A DNA stretch of 46,598 nucleotides, taken from Phocaeicola_A sp963643925. Its GTDB lineage: Bacteria > Bacteroidota > Bacteroidia > Bacteroidales > Bacteroidaceae. The notes below the pieces were generated by a model. The model worked only from the letters and a program-made list of their open reading frames with translations. It was not told the origin of the DNA and made no database searches. This document shows, one piece after another, positions 1 to 9,236 of the stretch; the stretch's first letter is position 1; the number at the start of each line of letters is the position of its first letter. The DNA is taken from the NCBI GenBank assembly GCA_963643925.1, contig CAVINS010000020.1:1-46598 (forward strand), read 5' to 3'. The translations under genes were made by a program, and so were the position numbers.

Positions 1-476
1 CCTTCAACCTACGCTAACCTACGCCAAACTACCAAATCCTACAAAATCCGCCCCGAAACAACCGCATCCGCCCTTAACCCACGACCGCACGTTCACACTG
101 CCGTATCTTTGCATTGTAAACCTCAAGGGACAGCGCTTAACCGGCGGGACTTACACACGCTCTACACCAGGAAAATACATCTCCCTAATCAAAGAAAAAC
201 ATTTTCCTCATCGTGCATTTTTCTTTACAATTTTACCGACCGCAATCCGGGCTTCGGAACGAGTCCTTCCACTCCTCCCGAATATCAAAAAGCGGAGGCG
301 AAGCCAACAGGGGGGCAGACGGCAATTTATGGAAATGAAACTTAAGGCAAAGGAAAAGCTCACGCAAAGCGGACGAGATGAAGAAAACCTGCCGCCACAT
401 CATGGCGACGGAGATTTGCGGCACGTTATCCTCGAGAATTTCCACCTCCGATGACTCCACTTTCAGAATTAAAGCT
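1..476. other. Intergenic left edge, no supported gene
   Basis: I see no convincing gene here. The first 35 bases carry short direct repeats of AACCTACGC type. A Bacteroidetes -7 box TATCTTTG stands at 104-111 and could start a transcript near 118, but the 78-codon frame that follows has no recognisable protein character. The last 150 bases are probably upstream sequence of nadC. Confidence 0.4.
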
Positions 477-484
477 TAACTTTG
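477..484 (+). promoter_or_regulatory. nadC promoter -7 box
   Basis: TAACTTTG matches the Bacteroidetes -7 consensus TAnnTTTG exactly. It lies 36 bases before the nadC ATG, giving a short leader. The -33 element is weak (TTTC near 460). Confidence 0.6.
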
Positions 485-520
485 TCGATAGAAATGTAAA
501 ACTAAAATTCTGAACGAACT

Positions 521-1369
521 ATGGATACTGTAAAACAACTGGTAGACAAACTGATAGACCTCGCTTTCCTCGAAGACATAGGCGACGGCGACCATACAAC
601 CCTCTCGTGCATCCCCGCCGATGCGATGGGAAAATCGAAACTCCTCATCAAAGAGGCCGGAGTGCTGGCGGGCGTGGAGGTTGCCAAGGAAATCTTCCAC
701 CGCTTCGACCCCACCATGAAGGTGGAGGTGATGATAAACGACGGAGCCGAGGTGAAACCCGGCGACGTGGCTATGGTGGTGGAAGGCAAGGTGCAGTCCC
801 TGTTGCAGACCGAACGGCTGATGCTGAACGTGATGCAACGCATGAGCGGCATCGCCACCATGACGCGACGCTACGTGAAACGCCTCGAAGGCACCGGGAC
901 ACACGTGCTCGACACACGCAAGACCACGCCCGGCATGCGGATGCTGGAGAAGATGGCCGTGAAGATAGGCGGAGGTGTGAACCACCGCATCGGACTCTTC
1001 GACATGATTCTGCTGAAGGACAACCACGTGGACTTCGCCGGAGGCATAGAAAACGCCATCACCCGCGCCAAGGACTATTGCAAGCAGAACGGCAAGGACC
1101 TGAAGATAGAGATTGAGGTGCGCAACTTCGACGAACTGCAACAAGTGCTCCGAGTGGGAGGCGTGGACCGCATCATGCTCGACAACTTCAACACCGCCGA
1201 CACACGCAAGGCCGTGGAGATGATAGGCGGACGCTACGAGACGGAGTCCTCCGGAGGCATCACCTACGACACTCTGCGCGACTATGCCGAGTGCGGCGTG
1301 GACTACATCTCCGTGGGCGCTCTGACGCACAGCGTGAAGGGGCTCGACATGAGTTTCAAAGCCTGCTGA
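521..1369 (+). CDS. nadC: Nicotinate-nucleotide pyrophosphorylase (quinolinate phosphoribosyltransferase)
   Basis: This cytoplasmic enzyme converts quinolinate and PRPP to nicotinate mononucleotide, CO2 and pyrophosphate in de novo NAD synthesis. The 282 residues match the usual family length. Family signatures are visible: the N-terminal EDIGDGDHT segment, the HVLDTRKTTPGMR stretch near residues 128-140, the GGGVNHRIGLFDMILLKDNH region near 150-170, and the C-terminal GGITYDTLRDYAECGVDYIS barrel strand. The start at 521 follows a good -7 box (477-484). The M23 peptidase gene begins 20 bases after its stop, so the two are probably co-transcribed although functionally unrelated. No other nad gene is in the window. 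Confidence 0.95.
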   Translation: MDTVKQLVDKLIDLAFLEDIGDGDHTTLSCIPADAMGKSKLLIKEAGVLAGVEVAKEIFHRFDPTMKVEVMINDGAEVKPGDVAMVVEGKVQSLLQTERLMLNVMQRMSGIATMTRRYVKRLEGTGTHVLDTRKTTPGMRMLEKMAVKIGGGVNHRIGLFDMILLKDNHVDFAGGIENAITRAKDYCKQNGKDLKIEIEVRNFDELQQVLRVGGVDRIMLDNFNTADTRKAVEMIGGRYETESSGGITYDTLRDYAECGVDYISVGALTHSVKGLDMSFKAC

Positions 1370-1389
1370 CTGAAGGGGGAAGAGGCGAG

Positions 1390-3093
1390 ATGATGAGACA
1401 CAGACTGACGACGGTCGTGGCGGCCATCTGCTGCTGCGGCCTGCTCGGGGCCCAACACTCCGAGCACCCCTCGTTCGGCGCGCCCTTCGACTTCCCGCTG
1501 ACGCTGAGCGGCAATTTCGGCGAGCTGCGCACGAACCACTTCCACGGCGGACTCGACTTCAAGACGCAGCGCGTGGAGGGAAAGCCCATACACGCCATCG
1601 GGGAGGGCTACGTGTCGCGCCTCTCGGTGTCGCCCACGGGCTACGGACTGGCGGTGTATGTGACCCACCCCAGCGGATTCACCTCCGTCTACGGACACCT
1701 GCAGTCCTTCGCTCCCGCCATTGCCAAGTATGTGGAGCAGCAACAGTATGCCGCGGAGAGCTTCGCCGTGAACCTCATACTCCCGGACACCCTGTTCCGC
1801 GTGAAGAAGGGGCAGGTGATAGGCCTCAGCGGCAACAGCGGAAGCTCGTCGGGGCCCCACCTCCACATGGAGATTCGCGAGACGGCAACCAACGAGCCCA
1901 TAGACCCGCTGGTGTTCTATCAGCGACGCATAAAGGACAGCCGTCCGCCACGAGCCAACGCGGTGATGATCTATCCGCAGGCGGGCCGTGGAGTGGTGAT
2001 GGAGGGCACCGCCAAGCGGATGGTGGCCCTGAAGGAACAGAAGGGCGCCAACCAACTGGCCGAGCGGGTGACGGCATGGGGCGAGATAGGCCTGGGCCTG
2101 CGCGCCTACGACTATATGGACGGCACCGCCAACACCTACGGGGTGAAGTACGTGACGCTGTACGTGGACACGACGATGGTGTTTCGCAGCGTGGTGGACC
2201 GATTCGCGTTCGACGAGAACCGCATGATAAACGGATGGACCGACTTCGAGGAGCGCACCGCCCACGGACGGTGGTTCATGAAGTCCTTCCTGCCCAAGGG
2301 CCTGCGACTGCGACTGGCTTCGCACGCCACGGGCGACGGCATCGTCCGCATCAGCGAGCAGCGCGACTACCACTTGCGCTACGAGCTGGAGGACGCCTAC
2401 GGCAACCGCTCTACCTACCGCATGGTGATAGAGGGCAAGCCCTGCGACATACCGTCCTATGAGCCCCGTGGAAACCGCGTGCTCCTCTGCGACAGGGTGA
2501 ACCGACTGCAGGAGCCCGGCATGGAGCTGGTGGTGCCCAAGGGAATGCTCTACGACGATGCCGAACTGCAGACGAGCGTCGTGGCCGACACCGCGGCCGT
2601 GGCCTTCACCTACCGGCTGTCCGCCGTGCCCGTGCCCCTGCATTCCTACTGTCCGCTGACGATAGGCATACGCCATCCGGTGCCGGCGGTGGACCCTGAG
2701 AAGTACTACGTGGCGCAGCTGAAGAACGGACGGTCCTACTACGTGGGCGGAACGTATGACGACGGGTGGATGAAAGCCGACGTGCGCGAGCTGACGGCCT
2801 TCACCGTGAGGGTGGACACCGTGGCGCCCCGGGCGACGGCGGTGACGCAACCCCGTCTGTGGGGCAGCAGAGGCACCATCCTCTACCAACTCACCGACGG
2901 GCAGACCGGCATCCGCAGCTACAAGGGATGCGTGGACGGACACTTCGTGCTCTTCACCTGCAACGCCCGCCAGCGCATCGCGTGCGACCTGAGGAAGGCG
3001 CCGGTGAAGCGGGGCGGAAGCCACACCCTGGAGCTGGAGGTGACGGACTACTGCGGCAACACCACCCTCGTGAGGGAGACCTTCAACTACTGA
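1390..3093 (+). CDS. Secreted M23-family (LytM-like) metallopeptidase
   Basis: Probable periplasmic peptidoglycan hydrolase or a regulator of one. I start it at 1390 (567 aa) rather than at the upstream in-frame ATG at 1291, because the extra 33 residues overlap nadC and would mask a signal peptide (basic start, then a hydrophobic stretch ending LLGA-Q near residue 21). The M23 zinc motifs are both present: HGGLD at residues 52-56 and HLH in GPHLHMEI near residue 160. About 370 residues follow the catalytic domain; they look beta-rich and are of unknown role, as in other long Bacteroidetes M23 proteins. Cleavage of murein cross-links is inferred from the family; no substrate can be read from the sequence. 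Confidence 0.85.
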   Translation: MMRHRLTTVVAAICCCGLLGAQHSEHPSFGAPFDFPLTLSGNFGELRTNHFHGGLDFKTQRVEGKPIHAIGEGYVSRLSVSPTGYGLAVYVTHPSGFTSVYGHLQSFAPAIAKYVEQQQYAAESFAVNLILPDTLFRVKKGQVIGLSGNSGSSSGPHLHMEIRETATNEPIDPLVFYQRRIKDSRPPRANAVMIYPQAGRGVVMEGTAKRMVALKEQKGANQLAERVTAWGEIGLGLRAYDYMDGTANTYGVKYVTLYVDTTMVFRSVVDRFAFDENRMINGWTDFEERTAHGRWFMKSFLPKGLRLRLASHATGDGIVRISEQRDYHLRYELEDAYGNRSTYRMVIEGKPCDIPSYEPRGNRVLLCDRVNRLQEPGMELVVPKGMLYDDAELQTSVVADTAAVAFTYRLSAVPVPLHSYCPLTIGIRHPVPAVDPEKYYVAQLKNGRSYYVGGTYDDGWMKADVRELTAFTVRVDTVAPRATAVTQPRLWGSRGTILYQLTDGQTGIRSYKGCVDGHFVLFTCNARQRIACDLRKAPVKRGGSHTLELEVTDYCGNTTLVRETFNY

Positions 3094-3310
3094 TGGCCGT
3101 GGGCCTTGCTGAAGACGGTTCCACCGAAGAAGACCCTATCAGAAGGGCTTATGGAGGTTCCGCAGAAGATGGTTACAAAGAGATTCTCCCGAAGAAGACC
3201 CTATAGAAAGGTCCTACTTTAGGAAGATTCTATGGAAGAAGGTCCTGCTGAAGAGGCCCCTCCCGAAGGAGGAAGGTTCTCCCCGAAGGAGGCCCTTTGG
3301 TTTTGGAAAG
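3094..3310. repeat. Degenerate GA-rich intergenic repeats
   Basis: The spacer between the M23 and C69 genes contains several imperfect copies of a unit like CCGAAGAAGACCCTAT(n)GAAGG (clearest at about 3124 and 3189) and later variants with CCCGAAGGAGG. There is no start codon or coding pattern of its own. They may be remnants of a small tandem repeat or of a lost coding end. Confidence 0.45.
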
Positions 3311-3374
3311 AAGAGAAAAGAAAACAAGTATTATACCTATTATTATATATAGGAAGAACATAAAATATAGAATT

Positions 3375-5021
3375 ATGAAGAAGAAACTGACAGCATGGGT
3401 TGCCCTCGCCTTCGCGGTGGCAACGGAAAGCCTCGCCTGCACAAACCTGATCGTGGGCAAGGCGGCCTCTGCCGACGGCTCGGTGATGGTGACCTACTCC
3501 GCCGACTCCTTCGGCATGTTCGGACACCTCTACCATTCGCCCGCAGGCACACACGCGGTAGGCGAGACGGTGAAGATTTTCGACTGGGACACAGCCAAGT
3601 ACCTGGGCGAGATAAAGCAAGTGGCGCGCACCTACAACGTGATAGGCAACATCAACGAACACCAGGTGACCATAGGCGAGACCACCTTCGGCGGACGGCC
3701 CGAGCTGGTGGACACCACCGGAGTGATAGACTACGGCAGCCTCATCTACATCGCCCTGCAACGCTCCACCACCGCCCGCGAGGCCATCGGGGTGATGACG
3801 GAGCTGGTGAAGGAATACGGATACTGTAGCGAGGGCGAGAGCTTCTCCGTGGCAGACCCCAACGAGGCGTGGATACTGGAGATGATAGGCAAAGGCCCCG
3901 GCGTGAAAGGCGCCGTGTGGGTGGCTGTGCGCATCCCCGACGACTGCATTGCGGCCCACGCCAACCAGTCGCGCATCCACCGGTTCGACCTCGACGACAA
4001 GGAGAACTGCATCTACTCGCCCGACGTCATCAGCTTCGCCCGCGAGAAGGGATACTTCAGCGGCCTGAACCGCGACTTCAGCTTCGCCGACGCCTACAAT
4101 CCGCTGGACTTCGGCGGACTGCGCTACTGCGAGGCCCGCGTGTGGAGCTTCTACCGCCGCCACAGCGCGAAGATGGAACAGTACCTCTCCTACATCCTGG
4201 GCAAAACCGCCGAGCCTATGCCCCTCTACGTGAAGCCCGACCGCAAGCTCACCCTGGCGGACGTGCAGAGCGACATGCGCGACCACTACGAAGGCACCGC
4301 CCTGGACATGACCAAGGACCTGGGAGCCGGACCGTGGAACAGCCCCTACCGCCCGTCGCCCCTCTCGTTTAAGGTGGACGGCGTGCAGTACTTCAACGAG
4401 CGCCCCATAGGCACCCAGCAGAGCGCCTTCACCTTTGTGGCACAGATGCGCGACAACCTGCCCAACGCCATCGGCGGAGTACTGTGGTTTGGCATGGACG
4501 ACGCCAACATGATAGCCTACACCCCGGTGTACTGCTGCGCCACGGAGGTGCCCCCCTGCTACCGCAAGGATGTGGCGGACGGCGTCACCTTCTCGTGGGA
4601 GTCCGCCTTCTGGGTGTGCAACTGGGTGTCGAACATGATCTACCCACGCTACGGACAGATGATAGGCGACCTGCGCCAGCTGCAGCAACACACCGAGCAG
4701 GCCTTCGCCGAAGCCCAACCCAAGGTGGAGGAGCGCGCCATGCAGCTCTACAAGACCGACCCTGCACAGGCCACGGCCTACCTCACCGACTACACCGTCA
4801 GCACGGCGCAGAACATGCTCCGCGGATGGAAGCTCTTCGGCGAGTTCCTCATCGTGAAGTATAACGACCTGGTGGTGAAGCAGGTGAAGGACGGCAAGTT
4901 CCTGCGCACAGCCGAGGGCCTCTGCGCTCCCGTCATCCGCCCGGGATTCCCCGAGGAATATAACCGCAAGGTGATGCAGGAGGTGGGCGACCGCTATAAA
5001 GTGGTGGATTTGCAAAAATAA
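3375..5021 (+). CDS. Secreted C69-family dipeptidase (PepD-like, Ntn hydrolase)
   Basis: The predicted mature protein begins with the catalytic cysteine. The signal sequence MKKKLTAWVALAFAV ends at ...ESLA, and Cys22 followed by TNLIVGK matches the N-terminal nucleophile of C69 dipeptidases. I choose 3375 (548 aa) over the upstream ATG at 3297 because the latter adds a low-complexity, lysine-rich stretch from the repeat spacer and would bury the signal peptide. Further family features are the ADGSVMVTYSAD motif after the nucleophile, DPNEAWILEMIG near residue 170, and AANQSRI-like HANQSRIHRF near residue 200. It should act in the periplasm or outside, releasing amino acids from dipeptides. 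No TAnnTTTG promoter is evident upstream. Confidence 0.88.
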   Translation: MKKKLTAWVALAFAVATESLACTNLIVGKAASADGSVMVTYSADSFGMFGHLYHSPAGTHAVGETVKIFDWDTAKYLGEIKQVARTYNVIGNINEHQVTIGETTFGGRPELVDTTGVIDYGSLIYIALQRSTTAREAIGVMTELVKEYGYCSEGESFSVADPNEAWILEMIGKGPGVKGAVWVAVRIPDDCIAAHANQSRIHRFDLDDKENCIYSPDVISFAREKGYFSGLNRDFSFADAYNPLDFGGLRYCEARVWSFYRRHSAKMEQYLSYILGKTAEPMPLYVKPDRKLTLADVQSDMRDHYEGTALDMTKDLGAGPWNSPYRPSPLSFKVDGVQYFNERPIGTQQSAFTFVAQMRDNLPNAIGGVLWFGMDDANMIAYTPVYCCATEVPPCYRKDVADGVTFSWESAFWVCNWVSNMIYPRYGQMIGDLRQLQQHTEQAFAEAQPKVEERAMQLYKTDPAQATAYLTDYTVSTAQNMLRGWKLFGEFLIVKYNDLVVKQVKDGKFLRTAEGLCAPVIRPGFPEEYNRKVMQEVGDRYKVVDLQK

Positions 5022-5056
5022 TTGTCCAAGGATTAGGTTATACGCCGAACATCCCC

Positions 5057-5064
5057 TATATTTG
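5057..5064 (+). promoter_or_regulatory. Promoter -7 box of phosphohexomutase gene
   Basis: TATATTTG matches TAnnTTTG. It overlaps the longest possible ATG (5062) of the downstream frame, which supports translation from the later ATG at 5116. The -33 element is not clear. Confidence 0.55.
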
Positions 5065-5115
5065 GAACGGTTTTCAGAAAACGTATCATATAATCCATTT
5101 AAAATAACAACGAAC

Positions 5116-6861
5116 ATGGAAAACGAACAACTCATCAAGGAAGTGACCGAGAAAGCGAAGAAATGGTTGACTCCCGACTACGATGTGGAGACACAAAACG
5201 AGGTACGGCGCATGCTGGAGAATCCCGACAAGACGGAACTCATAGAGGCCTTCTACAAGGACCTGGAGTTCGGTACCGGCGGTCTGCGCGGCATCATGGG
5301 CGTGGGCTCCAACCGCATGAACATCTACACCGTGGGAGCCGCCACACAGGGCCTCTCGAACTACCTGAACAAGAACTTCAAGGACCGCGACCAGATTGCC
5401 GTGGTGGTGGGACACGACTGCCGCAACAACAGCCGCCGGTTCGCCGAAATCTCGGCCGACATCTTCTCAGCCAACGGCATCAAGGTCTATCTGTTCGACG
5501 ACATGCGACCCACACCGGAGATGTCCTACGCCATCCGCAAGCTGGGCTGCCAGAGCGGCATCATCCTCACCGCATCGCACAACCCGAAGGAGTATAACGG
5601 CTACAAGGCCTACTGGGACGACGGCGCACAGGTGCTCGCACCCCACGACAAGGGCATCATCGACGAGGTGAACAAGGTGGCAAGCGCCAGGGATATCAAG
5701 TTCCAGGGCGACAAGTCGCTCATCCAAATCATCGGCGAGGACGTGGACAAGCAGTACCTGGACGACGTGAAGAGCATCTCCATTGACCCGGAGGTCATCC
5801 GTCGGCAGAAGGACCTGAGCATCGTCTACACCCCGATACACGGCACCGGCATGATGCTCATCCCCAGAGCCCTGAAGATGTGGGGATTCGAGAACGTACA
5901 CTGCGTGCCCGAGCAGATGGTGAAGGACGGCAACTTCCCCACCGTGGTGTCGCCCAATCCCGAGAACGCCGAAGCCCTCACTCTGGCCATCAAGCTCGCC
6001 AAGGAGATTGACGCCGACATCGTGATGGCTTCCGACCCCGACGCCGACCGCGTGGGCATGGCCTGCAAGAACGACAAGGGCGAGTGGGTGCTCATCAACG
6101 GCAACCAGACCTGCCTCATCTTCCTCTACTACATCATCACCAACCGCAAGGCTATGGGCAAGATGACAGGCAAGGAGTTTGTGGTGAAGACCATCGTCAC
6201 CACCGAGCTGATAAAGGCCATCGCCGACAAGAACAACATCGAGATGTACGACTGCTACACGGGCTTCAAGTGGATTGCCCGCCAGATTCGCCTCAACGAG
6301 GGCATCAAGCAGTACATCGGCGGCGGCGAGGAGAGCTACGGCTTCCTGGCCGAGGACTTCGTGCGCGACAAGGATGCCGTGTCGGCCTGCGCCCTGTTGG
6401 CGGAGATTTGTGCTTGGGCCAAGGACAACGGCAAGACCCTCTACGACGTGCTGATGGAGATCTACGTGGAGTACGGGTTCTCGAAGGAGTGCACCGTGAA
6501 CGTGGTGAAGCCGGGCAAGAGCGGCGCCGAGGAGATAAAGGCCATGATGGAGAACTTCCGCGCCAACCCGCCGAAGGAGCTGGGCGGTTCGCCGGTGGTG
6601 CTGATAAAGGACTATAAGGTGCTGAAGCAGACCGACGCCGAGGGCCGCGTGACGGACCTCGACATGCCGGAGACGAGCAACGTGCTGCAGTACTTCTCGG
6701 CCGACGGCACGAAGGTGTCTGTCCGTCCGTCGGGCACGGAGCCTAAGATCAAGTTCTACATGGAAATCAAAGGCGAAATGCAGTGTCCGAAGTGTTACAC
6801 CACAGCCACCGCCACCGCCGAGGCGAAGATTGACGCGATAAAGAAATCATTGGGAATCTGA
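5116..6861 (+). CDS. Phosphoglucomutase/phosphomannomutase (alpha-D-phosphohexomutase)
   Basis: Interconverts hexose 1- and 6-phosphates for glycogen and sugar-nucleotide metabolism. Start 5116 (581 aa, MENEQLIKE) is preferred because the promoter -7 box covers the earlier ATG. The four loops of the superfamily are all present: active-site serine loop TASHNPKEYNGYK (near 150), metal loop DPDADRVG (near 310), sugar loop GGGEESYGF (near 405) and phosphate loop RPSGTEPKIKFY (near 540). Length and the FGTGGLRGIMGVG N-terminal motif fit the long PGM2-like phosphopentomutase/phosphoglucomutase branch common in Bacteroidetes. Whether glucose, mannose or pentose phosphate is preferred cannot be read. 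A strong hairpin terminator follows. Confidence 0.92.
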   Translation: MENEQLIKEVTEKAKKWLTPDYDVETQNEVRRMLENPDKTELIEAFYKDLEFGTGGLRGIMGVGSNRMNIYTVGAATQGLSNYLNKNFKDRDQIAVVVGHDCRNNSRRFAEISADIFSANGIKVYLFDDMRPTPEMSYAIRKLGCQSGIILTASHNPKEYNGYKAYWDDGAQVLAPHDKGIIDEVNKVASARDIKFQGDKSLIQIIGEDVDKQYLDDVKSISIDPEVIRRQKDLSIVYTPIHGTGMMLIPRALKMWGFENVHCVPEQMVKDGNFPTVVSPNPENAEALTLAIKLAKEIDADIVMASDPDADRVGMACKNDKGEWVLINGNQTCLIFLYYIITNRKAMGKMTGKEFVVKTIVTTELIKAIADKNNIEMYDCYTGFKWIARQIRLNEGIKQYIGGGEESYGFLAEDFVRDKDAVSACALLAEICAWAKDNGKTLYDVLMEIYVEYGFSKECTVNVVKPGKSGAEEIKAMMENFRANPPKELGGSPVVLIKDYKVLKQTDAEGRVTDLDMPETSNVLQYFSADGTKVSVRPSGTEPKIKFYMEIKGEMQCPKCYTTATATAEAKIDAIKKSLGI

Positions 6862-6874
6862 TAAATATCGTGAT

Positions 6875-6916
6875 GGAAATGGAAAAGGGGGCTTCAGGGC
6901 CTCCTTTTCTATTTCC
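6875..6916. terminator. Bidirectional terminator between phosphohexomutase and nudC
   Basis: A 14-bp stem (GGAAATGGAAAAGG with CCTTTTCTATTTCC, one G-U pair) closes a 14-base loop between two convergent genes. The A/T-rich arms provide a U stretch in either direction. Confidence 0.7.
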
Positions 6917-7011
6917 GTTGAAGGTTGATTGTCCTTCGGACAGTTGAAGGTTTTCTGTTTTAGGTTTTGTGTTGAATGTGACTTCATCGCCTGCCGGCTC
7001 GAAAGGACAAA

Positions 7012-7815
7012 TCAACCTTTACTCTTCTCCAACCAATCGTCAATCAACATCCTCGCCATACTCATTTTGCCGGGAATCTCCGGCAGATTGTTGCGGGAGA
7101 AGAACTTCCCGGCACTCAACTCCGAAGTCTGCAACCGAATGTCGCCACTCAGATAATCGGCAGTGAACCCCACCATCAAGCCGAGAGGATACGGCCACGG
7201 TTGGCTCCCGAAGTAACGTATATTACTCACCCGCAGCCCTGTCTCCTCAAACACCTCGCGCTGCACACACTCCTCCAGCGTCTCGCCTGTCTCCACAAAG
7301 CCCGCCACGAGACCGTAATAGTCTCCCCGGAAGTTGCGGGCGTGCACCAGCAGAATCTCCTCGCCCCGGCGGATGAGCACGATGATGGCGGTGGACACCA
7401 CGGGCCATATCTCCTTGCCGCAGTTGGGGCAGAGTTTGCTGATGGAGGTGTGGAAGTTCATGGGCGTGCCGCACACAGGGCAGAAGCGGTTGTTGCGGTC
7501 CCAGAAGATAATCTCGTGGGCCTTGCCCGCCATCAGGTAGAGGTCGTGGGGCAGGCAGTCGAACGAGCGTCGCAGCCCCATCATCAGTTGCCGGTCGTCC
7601 TCTGCCACGGGTTGTTCCAGTGCGAAGGCCTTGAAGGTGACGCCGTCGAAGAGAGCCAGCTCGTGGATGTGTGTCCATTCGTTCACCGCCACGGGCGGCT
7701 GTTGCTGCAGGGGCACCTGGAGGCCCCCGTCGCCATCCTTATGGAGCAGGAGTTGGTCTTGGCAAAATACAAACCAATAGGTCCGTGCGTTCTGTGCTGT
7801 TTCCATCTTTTTCAT
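7012..7815 (-). CDS. nudC: NAD+/NADH diphosphatase, NUDIX family (NudC-like)
   Basis: Hydrolyses NADH to NMNH and AMP; in other bacteria NudC also removes NAD caps from RNA. The 267-residue protein has the NudC order of domains: a divergent N-terminal domain, a zinc ribbon with CPVCG (about 113) and CPNCG (about 134), then the NUDIX box GFVETGETLEECVQREVFEE followed by TGL. The NADH-specific SQPWPYP motif sits about 15 residues later. These three together distinguish NudC from generic NUDIX enzymes. The start could also be the Met four codons in (7806). A -7 box CAAAAGTA (minus sense TACTTTTG) lies at 7900-7907. It is convergent with the phosphohexomutase gene. Confidence 0.9.
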   Translation of the reverse strand: MKKMETAQNARTYWFVFCQDQLLLHKDGDGGLQVPLQQQPPVAVNEWTHIHELALFDGVTFKAFALEQPVAEDDRQLMMGLRRSFDCLPHDLYLMAGKAHEIIFWDRNNRFCPVCGTPMNFHTSISKLCPNCGKEIWPVVSTAIIVLIRRGEEILLVHARNFRGDYYGLVAGFVETGETLEECVQREVFEETGLRVSNIRYFGSQPWPYPLGLMVGFTADYLSGDIRLQTSELSAGKFFSRNNLPEIPGKMSMARMLIDDWLEKSKG

Positions 7816-7899
7816 TTGGCTTTATCGTCCGGCGGGGAAGAGTGGGGTAGGGCAGTGTGTCCTGCGCGACGTGTCTCCCCTTGGGAAATTGTTTCTCTG

Positions 7900-7907
7900 C
7901 AAAAGTA
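7900..7907 (-). promoter_or_regulatory. nudC promoter -7 box
   Basis: Minus-strand TACTTTTG, an exact TAnnTTTG match, about 85 bases before the nudC start. No clear -33 element. The remaining sequence to 8111 (pyrimidine-rich, with TCC/TCTT runs) shows no gene. Confidence 0.5.
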
Positions 7908-8111
7908 GTGCAATAAAATGAATGTACGGTCACAAAAGAGGGGCTCTTTGTCGTCTTCTTATCATCCGTCCATCATTCCTTTGGCGTCCTCTTATCCTTC
8001 TCTTTATTCCGCCCATTGGCGCTCTCTCGTCAAAGGTTTACGACCATCAGACGTTCAGTTCCCATCCATCTACGGCTTAGGACTCTCTATCTTCCTACGG
8101 TCAAAGGGCCT

Positions 8112-9059
8112 TTAGGCGCTCTGCTGCAACTGGCGGAAGAGCTCACGCTGCTTGTCGCTGAGGCCCTTGGGCATATTCACCTTGAGGGTGACGATGAGGT
8201 CGCCGAAGCACCCCGGCTGCCGGTAGACAGGGAAGCCTTTGCCCTTGAGCCGCACCATGGTGCCGTTGTCCGTCTCGGGTTTCACCTTCATCCGCACATG
8301 GCCGTCGAGAGTGTCCACCAGGGCTTCGCCGCCGAGGATGGCCGTGTAGAGGTCGATGTGGGCGTCCACGTAGAGGTCGTTGCCCTTACGTGTGAAGGCA
8401 CTGTCGTCGGCAATGACGAAGGTGATGTAGAGGTCGCCCGCCGGAGCGCCGTTGTATCCCGGCGTGCCATAGCCTTTCAGCTTGATGACCTGTCCGTTGG
8501 CAATGCCTGCCGGCACGGTGATGCGCACACTCTTGCCGTTGAGGTTGAGGATTTGCTTGTGGGTGGTGGCAGCCTCGCGCAGGGTGAGGTTCAGGTTGGC
8601 GGTAAAGTCCTCACCCTTCATCTTCGCACCGCGTGTGCGGTGTCTGCCGCCGCCGAACAGCTCCTCGAAGAAGTCCGAGAACCCCTCCGCGTTGCCGCTA
8701 TGATAGCCGCCGCCGAATTCGCCGAAGCCCTCGTCGAAGCCGCTGCCGCCGAAGCCACCGCCGGAGTACCATTGTCCGCCGCGCCCCTCCTGCTGTTGCC
8801 CGTAAGCCTTCCGCTGGGCCTCATACTCGTCGGCATGTTTCCAGTTCTCGCCATACTCGTCGTACTTCTTGCGCTTCTTGGGGTCGCCGAGCACGGTGTT
8901 CGCCTCGTTTATCTCTTTGAACTTCTCCTCTGCCGCCTTGTTGCCGGGGTTCTTGTCCGGATGATACTTCAACGCCAGCTTCAGGTAAGCCTTCTTTATC
9001 TCGTCTTGGGTGGCGCTCTTGTCCACGCCCAACACCTTATAGTAATCAACGTATGCCAT
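8112..9059 (-). CDS. DnaJ-like co-chaperone without zinc finger (CbpA type)
   Basis: The 315-residue protein has an N-terminal J domain with the HPD motif at residues 33-35, which stimulates Hsp70 ATPase. A glycine/phenylalanine-rich linker follows (about 85-130, many GGF and GG repeats), then two beta-sandwich C-terminal substrate-binding domains. The four CxxCxGxG zinc repeats of classical DnaJ are absent, placing it with CbpA/class B co-chaperones. In E. coli CbpA also binds curved DNA and is paired with CbpM; no CbpM-like gene is next to it here. It is transcribed alone, divergent from the M3 peptidase gene. Confidence 0.88.
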   Translation of the reverse strand: MAYVDYYKVLGVDKSATQDEIKKAYLKLALKYHPDKNPGNKAAEEKFKEINEANTVLGDPKKRKKYDEYGENWKHADEYEAQRKAYGQQQEGRGGQWYSGGGFGGSGFDEGFGEFGGGYHSGNAEGFSDFFEELFGGGRHRTRGAKMKGEDFTANLNLTLREAATTHKQILNLNGKSVRITVPAGIANGQVIKLKGYGTPGYNGAPAGDLYITFVIADDSAFTRKGNDLYVDAHIDLYTAILGGEALVDTLDGHVRMKVKPETDNGTMVRLKGKGFPVYRQPGCFGDLIVTLKVNMPKGLSDKQRELFRQLQQSA

Positions 9060-9189
9060 ATTGTCAAGTCTCCTTTCAGCATTGTCTCAACAAAACCAAT
9101 GCCGCGGCCGCGGAAGTGTCATCTTTTGCGAATCATGCCGTTCAAAGTGTAACATGAGAGCGACAAAAAGTCAGAATATGCCCGCAGCT

Positions 9190-9220
9190 TTTGCAATGTC
9201 GGCCGGAATCATTACTTTTG
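9190..9220 (+). promoter_or_regulatory. Promoter of M3 peptidase gene
   Basis: A textbook Bacteroidetes promoter: TTTG at 9190-9193, exactly 19 bases, then TACTTTTG at 9213-9220. The ATG at 9237 is 16 bases downstream, so the leader is very short. Confidence 0.75.
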
Positions 9221-9236
9221 CAGAAAACTATAAACT

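Noticed and set aside
109..345. 78-codon frame near the left edge
   Set aside because: It begins inside or next to a promoter box and shows no domain, signal peptide or codon pattern like neighbouring genes.
8016..9152. 378-codon plus-strand frame over the dnaJ-like gene
   Set aside because: Shadow of the minus-strand CbpA-like gene; repetitive Val/Ala/Leu/Glu composition and no recognisable domain.
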